From: Lineus longissimus
Taxonomy: Eukaryota; Nemertea; Pilidiophora; Heteronemertea; Lineidae
Direction: 5' to 3'
NCBI RefSeq assembly: GCF_910592395.1
Contig: NC_088309.1
Span: 16,370,599-16,434,598 of the forward strand
Length of the DNA: 64,000 bases
The notes beneath the pieces are model-generated. The model was not told the origin of the DNA and searched no databases. It was given only the letters and a program-made list of their open reading frames with translations. The translations under genes were made by a program, and so were the position numbers. Positions 29,751 through 40,981 of the stretch are shown here, piece after piece. Within the stretch, counting starts at the first letter, position 1; every line of letters starts with the position of its first letter.

Positions 29751-30090
29751 GGAAATAGTCTCCATTCAAAAACCAAAAGGGAAAGTCAGTGCATTCAAAG
29801 TTGTTGATCGAAAAAAACTCCAAGTAAACTTGGAAACACCCCAGGAGCAGCCATATTTCTATCAACATGATACTTCTGACTAGTGACAACATGTGCACAA
29901 GGAAGATACTATTTCTGAGAACATGTGCACAAGGAAGATGACATTTCTGTCAACATGTGCACAAGAAAGATGTGCGGGGATGGCTTTTAGCTTGAATTGT
30001 AGGAGGTGCACAAGCAAAGCATGTTGGTGCACAAGGTCTGGACATCCAAAATAGAATGTGCACAAGGAGAAGTGAACAGCTAACAGTTTT
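29751..30090. repeat. Right copy of the block duplicated across the Polinton
   Basis: Same orientation as 8388-9205: GGAAATAGTCTCCATTC, AACTTGGAAA...CACCCCAGGAGCAGCC, two to three ACATGTGCACAAG units, then the shared end TGGACATCCAAAATAGAATG. Internal gaps relative to the left copy show independent deletion or expansion. Confidence 0.75.
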
Positions 30091-31259
30091 TCCTAGGTTT
30101 TGCTTAGACCCCATCGGCCAAGGCCAATCACACTGTATGAACGCAGCAACATGAAAAATGTCTTTGAAATGAATTGTTGCTGTTGCAAATTGAAATCTAG
30201 CACTTCAGTTTTTCAGCACCTCTTCTAATCCAAATCCAAATACCATAGTCTGCAGTACACAAACAGTTCAAAACATAAAAATTGCATGTAAATACCTCAA
30301 CAAAAGTAAGTCCCCGGCCCCCTTAGAAAATCTATACAATAAGAGAGGAAGTCCGATTCTGTGATGAACTCCTTCTAGAGATTGAAAACAGCGACAGCAA
30401 TTTGGTAACTATCTGTGAGTGGATAGAACTGCCAGTGAGGTTTTAGGCATGTGAAATTGAAGAAATTTACATGTAAAATGTGCTTTTGACAAGGAAATCC
30501 TTTGTTGAGCTGCACATTCTATTTTTAGACATAGGGAAGCCCACTGGATTCTATTTTTAGACATAGGGAAGCCCACTGGATAATCCTGACACCTGGCTGT
30601 AGGAGGTTGGAACTAATAGTCTCGCACACAGGTAAGTACCTTTAGAAGTGCACTGTTGTTGCCTTCATATTAATCCAGTGTGCAAGACTTTTTGTTCCTC
30701 TGCAAAGACATGGTTGCTTTGTAAAACTCGAACAATAGGTAGGAAAATGACATGAATTAGCACACTGAAGTGCTATTGTGCTGTGCAGGCGTGTGGCAGG
30801 CATTGTGCTGCTTTATGCTGCTTTTGCAAGTTAGGAAGAAGTGCTGGATAGATTGTTTTGTGTGTGCCAAAATGAAAATGAAAATGCTAGGGCCTACCAT
30901 CAATCATGTGATGTCCATGGCCGTAACATCATGGATGATATGCATGTTTGTTAGGGCTAGGCTTATAAATGTGTACTGTGTAGTTGTTATCAGTATAGCG
31001 GTGCCGGTGGTCATTAATAGGGCTGCTTCTGTGGATTGGCAAGTTAAGTTAAGCCAGCCAGCCAGAGGCAGAGCTGGATAGGCCCTACTACATGTAGCCT
31101 ACATCCTAATTTCTGTGCCTGGGATGGGGTAAATGTGGTGTAATCATGATGGGTACATCTTAACTGTGACCTGTGGAAGTTTAGATGTGCTTTTGTGCTG
31201 GATGCATTGATGGATGGTTCTTAGTGCTCCATCTTAGGGAGGCTGTTCCATTCTTTTTT
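30091..31259. other. No gene recognised; 32-bp tandem duplication at 30518-30583
   Basis: TTCTATTTTTAGACATAGGG plus AAGCCCACTGGA occurs twice in tandem. A 65-bp stretch at about 30236-30300 (TACCATAGT.TGCA.TACAC) is about 85% similar to 38643-38705, beyond the Helitron. No supported gene. Confidence 0.5.
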
Positions 31260-32388
31260 AGCTCACCTCTTAGCAGAGGTGAGCTTATCCCATACCGTGG
31301 CGTCCGTCGTCCGTCGTCCGTCGTCATCGTCGTCGTCGTCGTCGTCGTCCGTCGTCCGTTAGCAGGGCACGTTTCGTAACTGTTAGAGCTATTGAGTTGA
31401 AACTTGGTACACATGTACCCTTATGTAATGACACGTGGGAGACCAAGTTTCGGTCCGATTCGTTTCATGGTTTGGCCACCAGGGGGCCAAACGGTAAAAG
31501 TGAAAATATGCAATATCTCCCATAATAGTAGTCGGGAAATTTTGAAAAAAATATGGTAGGTACTTCTAGCAAAGGTGCATCATATATCCTCCGGGTTTTT
31601 GATTTGACCTCCTTTTCAAGGTCACAGAGGTCAAATGGTGTAAATTAGCCGTTAGGATGTAACGATGGCACGTTTCTAAACTGCAATGACTATTGATACC
31701 AAATTTGGTACACATTTACCCCTTAGTCAGGTGATCTCAGGGACCAAAGTTTGGTCCAATATGATTCACCACTTGACCACCAGGGGGCAAAATCCAAAAA
31801 CCTTAAAAATGTGATTATTCCTTAACTTCTTGCCCGATTGCCACCAATTTGATATCATGGGTACATCTAACCACCATACAGTATATGTCACACAGGTTTT
31901 TAATTTGACCTTCTTGTCAAGGTCACAGAGGTCAAATGGCGTAAATTCGCCGTCAGGCCGTAACTATGGCACGTTTCTTAACTGCAATGACTATTGATCA
32001 CAAATTAAGTACACATGTACCCCTTGGTCAGGTGATCTCAGGTACTGAAGTTTGGTGCGATCTGATTTGCCGTTTGGCCTCCAGGGAGGGGGCCAAATCC
32101 TAAATTCTTCAAAATGCCATTATTCCTAGTAATGACTTGCCCGATTGGCACCAATTTTATATCATAGGTACATCTAATTCTAACAACCATTCAATGTTTC
32201 ACCCGGGTCTTCTTTGATTTGACCTACTTTTCAAGGTCACAGAGGTCGAATGTACTGTAAATTGGCCATTTTGGGGAAATTGTAATTGCTTGGGCCTACA
32301 TCAAACCTAACACTACATGACACAAGACCATGCTCTTTATCCATCTTTCCTCCACATGAGGTGAGCACAATGGCCCTGGCCATTTCAT
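31260..32388 (+). mobile_element. AGCTCACC hairpin-headed repeat, copy 2
   Basis: Same ends and body as copy 1, including the GTC microsatellite, two CCACCAGGGGGC motifs (31476-31487, 31777-31788) and AGGTCA-CAG-AGGTCA repeats. Ends ...GGCCATTTCATT. Non-coding. Confidence 0.85.
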
Positions 32389-32412
32389 TTTTAAATTCCA
32401 CAAATTCCTCAT

Positions 32413-33288
32413 TTGCCATTGTTTCCCTTTTTCAGGCCTGCCATTCATGCCATTGTACCTAGGCCACCTACAGCGATCAGAATATAATAGCATAGTGCTG
32501 CTCATAGTCACCCAATTGTCACAGCTGTCAAAGTAAGTTACATTTCAATGGTTCTTGCAAAGGGTAAAATCAGGACCTGCCTCAATACTAACTCACGCAA
32601 CCAGGGCGCGACAGCCTGTGCTCACCAAAGTAGAATAAAACAAACCCGATAAAATCAGGGTCATCAGCTGTGGCTCACCCCCACCATGTGCCTTGGACAT
32701 TCACCCATCATTCAAGTCCATTCCTTGATCATTTTCCCCCACTTTCTTCCAGATGTCCTCCAATTAGATGCCACCCCACTGCCGAATAGTTGCCCTCATC
32801 AAGCATCTCAGCAGTCTACAAAAAACAGTCAACAACAAACTCATGGATATTTGCCATTGTTTCCCTTTTTCAGGCCTGCCATTCATGCCATTGTACCTAG
32901 GCCCCCTACAGCGATCAGAATATAATAGCATAGTGCTGCTCATAGTCACCCAATTGTCACAGCAGTCAAAGTAAGTTACATTTCAATGGTTCTTGCAAAG
33001 GATAAAATCAGGACCTGCCTCAATACTAACTCACGCAACCAGGGCGCCACAGCCTGTGCTCACCAAAGTAGAATAAAACAAACCCGATAAAATCAGGGTC
33101 ATCAGCTGTGGCTCACCCCCACCATGTGCCTTGGACATTCACCCATCATTCAAGTCCATTCCTTTATCATTTTCCCCCACTTTCTTCCAGATGTCCTCCA
33201 ATCAGATGCCACCCCACTGCCGAATAGTTGCCCTCATCAAGCATCTCAGCAGTCTACAAAAAACAGTCAACAACAAACTCATGGATAT
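32413..33288 (+). repeat. 438-bp tandem duplication carrying exon-like splice signals
   Basis: The block 32413-32850 is repeated at 32851-33288 with about eight substitutions. Each copy has a pyrimidine tract and AG before GCCTGCC (32436 / 32874) and a GTAAGT 97 nt later (32533 / 32971), then a second CTTTCTTCCAG before ATGTCCTCC. So each copy holds one complete exon-like unit and the start of another. Only the second copy runs into the open frame at 33131-33565. This may be captured or Helitron leader sequence. Confidence 0.75.
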
Positions 33289-33792
33289 AAAGGTAAAGTC
33301 CTGGACTGGCACACCATCAAACCAGCTTGACTTTCACTCTCTTGGAGCACAGTTTAACCTGTCACTAAACGCAGCATTAATCAATGCCAACCTATTAAAA
33401 GACAACCTCATAGCTGACAACAAGCGGAAGGCCAATCCAAAATCAACACCAACAGCGAAGAAGGTCTGCTACACTACCAAACCCCAGCCGCCAAAAGCCG
33501 CCGCCGCCGCCGCCACACCGCCACCACCTCACTCAAGGCAACAACACTGGCCACGCCTCAGCTGACTCAATCTCCCTCATATGCTGTTCCTGATGCCGCT
33601 GCCATGAGGCCAACAATACCATCACCATCTTCCACACCCACTGCTTCTCAGGATCTGTGGGATGAGGTTGATGATGAAACTTTGAGGCAGAGCTTCGACG
33701 ACACCCTCAACAGTACAGACTTCTCAATGATCTCCACCCCAATCAAAAACGAAGATGAGGCTGCGAGTGGAAAGGCGACACCAAAAGACTAA
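33131..33792 (+). pseudogene. Unknown gene upstream of the Helitron Rep-Hel, one frame break
   Basis: A frame that can start at the ATG after CTTTCTTCCAG (about 33191) encodes CRIVALIKHLSSLQKTVNNK, a SLGAQFNLSLNAALINANLL helix, a basic linker and a poly-Ala (GCC repeat), and ends at 33565. A second frame that runs open through 33604-33792 encodes a Ser/Thr/Pro-rich part and an acidic LWDEVDDETLRQSFDDTLNS tail. The switch lies next to the GCC microsatellite, so slippage is likely. It is co-oriented with the Helitron gene and may be its accessory ORF. The family is not recognised. Confidence 0.4.
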
Positions 33793-33949
33793 TTACCACT
33801 GATTCATTTATTTTGGAATAATAAATACAAGATATTGATGTTTTTTATTTTGGAATAATAAATACAAGATATTGATGTTTGTAAACATGCCGTCCTCACT
33901 CCTTTCTTTTTCAACTCCCCTTCAGATCTCTTAATATAAAAACTCAACA
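33793..33949. repeat. Short tandem duplication before Rep-Hel
   Basis: About 38 bp (TTATTTTGGAATAATAAATA then CAAGATATTGATGTTT) is repeated at about 33806-33882, immediately upstream of the Rep-Hel start. An ATATAAAA sequence lies at 33934. Confidence 0.7.
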
Positions 33950-36900
33950 ATGCCAGCACACGGGAAACGAAAATCATCCCTGGATCGAAAGAGCCCCGCT
34001 GCCAAACGATCACAAACAACTCGAAATACATCAGAAAATGCAAGTCGTCGTACACTGGAACCAGCCCCAACATCTGCTCCACCAGCATATTCGTACAATG
34101 AGGACAGCTTCGTTCATTCCACAGTTATAGGTCCCATGAACATTCAGTGCAGACATTGCAAAGCCGTAAAATTCAAAGGAGAGACACCAGGATTCTGTTG
34201 CAATAATGGCAAGCTAAAATTGCCTGAACATCCAACTCCTCCCCCATACTTGAACTCGCTCATATCCAATGCAAATGCAGATTCAACGCATTTCCTACAA
34301 AACATCCGTTCATACAACTCTGCCTTTCAAATGACGTCCTTCGGATGCAACCGATTTCTCCTTCCAGGTTGGAATCCAACCTATACTATCCAAGGTCAAG
34401 TATGCCATCGCATCGGTGATTTGTACCCAGATGCCACTGCACAGCCACAGTTCCTCCAAATATACTTCGTCCAAAACCTATCACACGAACTCAAACACCG
34501 TCAGAGCATTACTGGCAATGGAAACTTAAGAACTCACCTCATCAATGGGCTCAATTCACTCCTACATGCACAGAATAAATACATCCGACAGTTGAAAAGT
34601 GCAGTTGAATACCTCTCTCTCCAGGAGTCACAAGACCTACGAGTTGTAATTCATGAAGACAAAACACCTCAGAAGGAACATCCACGTCGATACAATGCAC
34701 CATCCGGGGACGATGTCGGTATCCTAATGCCTAATGAACCTACAGCCACAAGAGACATCATACTGCACCAACGTTCAGGACATTTGCAGCATATCTCAGA
34801 ACTACACAGAGCGTATGATGCGCTACAATACCCAATTCTATTCCCTTACGGCACAGACGGCTACAGCATCTATTTAAAATCTGAAACAAACAAGAAAGTG
34901 ACTCAAATGCAATACTATGCATACCATCTCCAGTGCCGGCCAAATAACTACATCATTCATTGTAGACACCTCTTCCAACAATTCCTGGTAGATGTGTATT
35001 GCAAAATTGAAACTGAACGCTTACTATACCTCCGCCGAGAACAACGATCACTTCGAGCTGATTCCTATCACAATCTACGTGACTCCATCTTGAGCAATGA
35101 TGCTGATCCACGCAACGTTGGTCAGCGTTTCATACTACCATCCTCATATACAGCTGGTCCACGTTACATGCACGAGAGACAACAGGATGCGATCAGTTAC
35201 GTCCGCCTTTTCGGCCGACCAAGCTTATTCATCACCACAACAACCAATCCAAAATGGCCTGAAATATTGAGCAACCTCTTCCCTCATGAAGCCGCAACAG
35301 ACCGACCAGATGTCGTCGTCAGAGTCTTCAACCAGAAGTTGAAGGTGCTGATGAAGTTGTTGAAACAAGGTGCCTTTGGAGATGTACAAGCATGGCTGTA
35401 TTCTGTAGAATTTCAGAAACGCGGGCTGCCTCACGCACATCTCCTTATCTGGCTAACCCCTGCCAGTAAAATCACGCCTGACGTCATTGATTCTGTCATA
35501 TCTGCTGAAATTCCTGATTCCATTCAAGACAAACAGCTGCACGAAATTGTCAAAGCCAACATGGTGCATGGCCCGTGTGGGCCGTTGAACCCAAAAAGCC
35601 CATGCATAAAGGAAGGCAAATGTACAAAAGACTTCCCAAAGAGCTTCAGGCAAGCAACAGAACAGGGTAAAGATGGCTACCCAAAATATCGTCGACGAAT
35701 GCCTGAAGATGGTGGCAACACTCTGACAATTCGACGACAGCAACAAAGTCAAGCGTACGAAATCGAAATTGACAATCGCTGGATTGTACCATTCAACCCC
35801 TGGCTGCTGAGGCAAATGAACTGCCACACCAATGTAGAAATTTGCTCCTCTATCAAGAGCATCAAGTATGTTCTGAAGTATGTGAATAAGGGTTCAGACC
35901 AGGCCATTTTTAGTATACAGAACAACGACAGGGATGAAATAAAAAAGTACCAAGATGCCAGATATGTCAGCAGTATGGAGGCAGCCCACCGCATCTTAGG
36001 CTACCCAATGCATGAACACTTCCCGCCAGTCATGCAACTCGCCATACACCTCGAAAATGGACAACGTGTGTACTTCGACGCCAACAATGCCTTACAACAT
36101 GCACTAAGTGCACCACCCAAAACCACACTAACTGAGTTCTTCGTCCTTTGCAAAACTGATCCGTTTGCAGCTACACTTCTTTATGTTGAGACTCCACAAT
36201 ACTACACTTGGAACAGCCAAATGAAGCAGTGGAACCGCCGTAAGCGAGGTGCAGTGCATCCACAATACCCTGGTGTTTTCAAAAGCAAATGCATCGGCTG
36301 TGTATACACTATAAATCCTAAGCAAATGGAATGCTTCTACCTCCGCATACTTCTACACCATGTACGTGGACCTACATCATACGCCACCCTTCTCACAGTC
36401 AATGGCACAACATATGCTTCATATCGCAACGCCTGCCTAGCCCATGGACTAATAGAGGATGACTTGCATCTCCAGCGAGCATTACAAGAAGCATGTGAAA
36501 GCCAAAGCCCGTCACAACTTCGACAGTTATTCACTGTCATCCTGGTAAACTGTGAACCTGGAAACCCTCTATCACTATGGCAGCAATTCCGCGACCAACT
36601 AGCTGAAGACTTCATCCATAAAACTGGGGACCAAGAAGACAGCCACAATCAGTGCCTTCAGGAGATAGAGAAACAACTACTCTCAATGCCAGGCAGCACA
36701 ACCCTGGACAAGTATGGATTACCCATCCCAAGCGTCCAACACAATGACCACACTGTTGAATACAGACGCTACACAAATTACCCCGTAGAAGACCAAAACC
36801 AATATGTGGCGCTCCATCAACCCACATTGACAGACGAACAACAGAACATCTACAACAGATTAGTCAACAAAGTAGACACTGCTGAACCAGGACTCATCTT

Positions 36901-38136
36901 CCTCGATGCGCCAGGAGGCACAGGCAAAACGTATCTTCTGAAACTATTGCTAGCCAAAGTACGGTCTTCTGGTCAAGTCGCAATTGCAACAGCATCAAGT
37001 GGCATTGCAGCCACCCTACTTCCAGGAGGGAGGACTCTTCATGCCATGTTCAAAGTGCCTCTGGATGTCCAAAACCGAGACATGCCCACATGGCGCATAG
37101 AACTGTTTATGAAGCTATCGACCGAACGATCAAAGACATTACTGGGAACCAGGAACCATTTGGAGGTATCCCCACTATCTTATGTGGAGACTTCCGCCAA
37201 ATACTCCCTGTAGTCAAAAACGGCACCAAATCCAACATCATCGACGCGACGTTGAAGAAATCCTACCTATGGCAAAACATACAAATACTACGCCTCCAAA
37301 CGAACATGCGTGCAACACTGAGTTCAAACGAGGAACCACAGCAATTCTCCGACTTCCTCATGACCATTGGCGACGGCAAATACCCTGTTACTGAAATACC
37401 AGATAAAATCACATTACCGAAAAACATCCGCACAACAGACTCATTAAGTGATTTGATCCACACCATCTACGCAGATATCCAAACCAACTACAGGAACAAA
37501 CAATGGCTCCTTGAAAGAGCTATCCTCGCGCCACTCAACAACACTGTCAACCAGATCAATCACGAAGTCATCAGCGCATTCCCAGGCCAAGAACTTAAAT
37601 ACACCGCCATCAATAAGACGCTCACAACAGAAGAAGCAGTCCACTTCCCGACAGAATTCCTTGATTCTTTGGATATACCAGGACTCCCACCACACACCCT
37701 ACGGCTAAAAAAAGGCTGCCCAGTGATCATTCTTCGTTCTCTCAACCCGCCGCATATCACGAACGGAACACGCTGCACGATCTTCAAAACATACCCAAAC
37801 GTCCTAGAGGTCACAATCCTAAACGGCCCATCTTCAGGAGAAAATGCCTTCATACCCCGAATTCCACTGGTACCATCAGACAGCGACCTGCCATTTAAAT
37901 TCCAAAGGCTACAGTTCCCGATGCGCCCATGCTTTGCGATGACAATAAACAAGGCCCAAGGCCAAACATTCCAGTCCATAGGCATTGACTTACAAGAAGA
38001 TGTATTCTCACATGGGATGTTATATGTGGCTCTCTCTAGAGTTGGATCCGCTACTGGACTCACCCTGCACACACCCAGATGTCCAACTAGAAATGTTGTC
38101 TTTCACGAAGTACTACAAAGCACATCGAACACATAA
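33950..38136 (+). pseudogene. Helitron Rep-helicase (HUH Rep + PIF1), Walker B segment deleted
   Basis: Frame 1 (33950-37213): Cys motif CRHCKAVKF...CC (residues 67-90), Rep motif FITTTTNPKWPEI (about 426), HUH box GLPHAHLLIWL (about 491), two-Tyr motif KYVLKYVNKG (about 640) and Walker A DAPGGTGKTYLL (about 986). Frame 2 (about 37090-38136) continues with HRTVYEAIDRTIKDI, GDFRQILPVV and the last motif FAMTINKAQGQT...YVALSRVGS. Between FKVPLDV in frame 1 and HRTVYEA in frame 2 the family normally has some 40 residues including the DEA Walker B box. These are absent, so an out-of-frame deletion near 37085 destroyed the helicase. The Rep nickase domain itself looks intact. Confidence 0.92.
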
Positions 38137-38166
38137 ACAACAACCCGGACTTGCCACCCTCCACAG

Positions 38167-38195
38167 ACCCACCCATCCGGTGGGTACTTTGCTAG
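38167..38195 (+). other. Helitron 3' terminus: hairpin plus CTAG
   Basis: ACCCACC (38167-38173) pairs with GGTGGGT (38179-38185) around a 5-nt loop. ACTTTG then CTAG (38192-38195) follow, and a T is the next base. A short hairpin about 6-12 nt before CTRR with insertion before T is the established Helitron 3' signature. Confidence 0.85.
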
Positions 38196-40981
38196 TTGTT
38201 AATAACTCTAAAACATTTGGCCGTGTAGAAACGAAAATTTCGTTATAAGCAGGGTATGGTCTTTGGAACAAACAGTGAAAAGGTCAACCCTAATGGTAAA
38301 GTTTTGAATGAATGAGAACAATATGAATGCAAAGAGTCCAATTTCCAAAATCACAATGTAAATGTAGGCACATCAGTACTTGTCATTACGACAATCATTC
38401 AGATCATTGAAATGGCAATGAATGGAGTCATTTTGCGATTTTTGAAATGGGACACTTTTTGTTATAATTGTAATAACTCAAAAATAACAGGTCCGATAAT
38501 GTTGTACCTTTCAAAGATCGTTGATAAGACTACCTGGTACAATTGCTCTTATCAGTATTCATATATCATGAGTAGTCTATGATTATTTTGCGATTGTCTA
38601 TTACGGGGAACTTACTTTTGTTGAGGTGTTTATAATTCTATTTCATACAAATACCATAGTATGCAATACACCAACAGTTCAAAATATAAAAAATAGCATG
38701 TAATTTAAACAAAAACCGTGGTGATTCAAATGACTTTCTTGTCAGTAGAGTATGTCTTCCAGACGGTCAGGGCTAATTCCAGAACACAATTGCAGAATTA
38801 CATGTAGGGCTTATGACTGGGACACTTGATTGACTGTTTAGGGTTTTATAGCTAGAGAGACCACTAACCACTTCAATAGTGTCCCAGTCATGATGAGTGA
38901 TGTGCAATCAAGGTTCACCGTCATTAAATCTGCAATCGTGTATTGGAATAAGCCCTGACCCTTGCAGACAGCACGCTTTACAAGTTGTGCATGCCTTTAT
39001 TGTAACAGCTAGCGACAAGGGAAACAGAAGGGACATACACAGCAATCCGAGACAACTGGATGAATACACTCTGCTAACATTCTTAAGGTCATGACATCAA
39101 AACATGTGTAACAAAAACACCTGCAAATAGCTTAAAGCTTCCTAATCAAATAAATCTCAAATGTAAGGCAATCATCATTGCTGTTAGCTATATAATTGAG
39201 AGGTTCAGATCTCCCCCCCCCTTCACCCCCCAACTGCTGAGAACACGACCGACTTGATGAGTTGGCTGTCATGACATCGCGTGACCCGTGTCTGGGGAAA
39301 ATCGATTTTGTATAAGTTGGAAAAACACGATTTATGTCACCTAATATTGGTCGAACATCATTTTTAAACATCACACCCTCGTAACAACACTCCTTGCCAA
39401 TAAAACTTACGCATGTTCTCGTGTTCTCTGATCGAGTTCACGACTTTAACATACACACTCCACAGAAACTGATGACGTCATGACGCCCAAGTCGTCAAGT
39501 AGTTCTTGTTTTCTGAAGTCAGGGCAAACACTGAACCTCCGTATTGTTTAGGTTCAAAACCGGTTCGAAATTTACCGAGGTACATACATGTGCAATCACA
39601 GAACTAATCAGCAACGATATCCTACAGAGTCACCAGCATTCCAAATGACTTACATTCATATCCAGTAATTAACAGAGTGTTTAGTGTGGCCAAGAATACA
39701 CCTCTCACCCTCATGGTTGCATAAGAAGACCTAGCCTGCTTACGCATGCGAATCACACAAATCAAGAAAATGATGGAAAGGAAAAACAAACTATAAACTT
39801 GCAAAATCAACAAGCAAAATGTCACAGCAAGTTAGACCTACGAAACATGTGGATAGCAGAGAACAAACAACTTGTAATATTATGTTCTGCATCCGTAAAC
39901 ACAATTGCCATTCTGGCCACATCAGATCATCCCAAGCTTCAAACTTTTTGTACTCGAGATGACAAATAAACCTCTCTCTTGGCTCCGAGATTATGTGCAT
40001 TCAGCAGGAATAAAACTAGGTACTTGACAGGAAAAAGACCACAAAAAAATTCTGTCTGAGGCTCATCAAATGACCTGTTCTCAGAACCAGCTATAAAATG
40101 CATAATCAACATGTACCGTACAGGAAATAATAATTATCCTGTAGTCCAGCAGTCGGAATTCAAACACTGAAATCAAGCTACTTTGCACCTTGATTGGCAC
40201 TGAGTGCTAAAGTGAAAAGCCAAGGAATTGATCAAGGAGACCACACGCAAATCTAGGTGCACAAGCAACAGAGGTCGCTATCAGCGAAGTTTAGTAACCT
40301 TGACTACTTATGTAAGCAAATGCACTAGTAACAACTACTTTCACAAGTGAACAGGATTATAAAAAAGAAGTTCCTAGCAGAGGTTACCAAATAAAATTCA
40401 GTGCAGTTGAAAAGTCATGTCGCCTTTCCCAACTTTTGAACGTTTAGTTTCGTGTTTGCCATGGTCAGGCTGGTGCGCTATTCAGACATGAACATAGTTC
40501 AGAGTCGTCCATGAGAGGAGATGTGGGCGACGTCCATGTCATTGCACCTTTTCCACATACATAAACAGGATGTGGAGTCTACGCATTTTCTATATGTAGC
40601 CTTTAATATAACAGTATACACCATACGCAGACCGTCTTGTGTCTTGCGCATACCATTCAAAAATATGTTCACACCTAGAAAAGGAATTGACTCCAAGTCA
40701 TTGGAAACAGTGCAACGACATGAGCAACACCAAGGGTAAACTTCATGAACGACTCAGAATTAGGTGCATGTCTGAATAGTGCACCAGCATGACCACTGCA
40801 AAACACAACTGAACATCTGTGTAAAGTTACATATCCTTTTTGGGGATATAATCCAGAACAAGTGTGAAGCAAAACAAAGAATGGAATGATATGTACATGT
40901 TGATTTGGAAGACAACCAACTTGTGCACAAGTAGGCAGGGACTACATCCAGTGATAAAATATACGCATGTTCAGGAAGAAA
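38196..40981. other. No gene recognised
   Basis: Intergenic sequence between the Helitron and the 3' end of the SET gene. Only short frames are present. 38643-38705 resembles 30236-30300. CTTGTGCACAAG and GGTGCACAAGC occur near 40920 and 40258. Some of the right part may be 3' UTR of the minus-strand host gene, but I did not find a convincing nearby polyadenylation signal. Confidence 0.5.

Larger units (their letters stand above)
33131..38195 (+). mobile_element. Helitron (5' end not fixed)
   Basis: The Rep-Hel gene plus a canonical 3' end define it. The 5' TC terminus was not identified, so the left boundary is provisional. It could lie as far left as about 32390, where the 1.1-kb repeat ends. 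Confidence 0.6.

Noticed and set aside
34758-37827. Minus-strand frames of 60-124 codons under the Helitron gene
   Set aside because: Antisense shadows of the Rep-helicase reading frame with no recognisable features.
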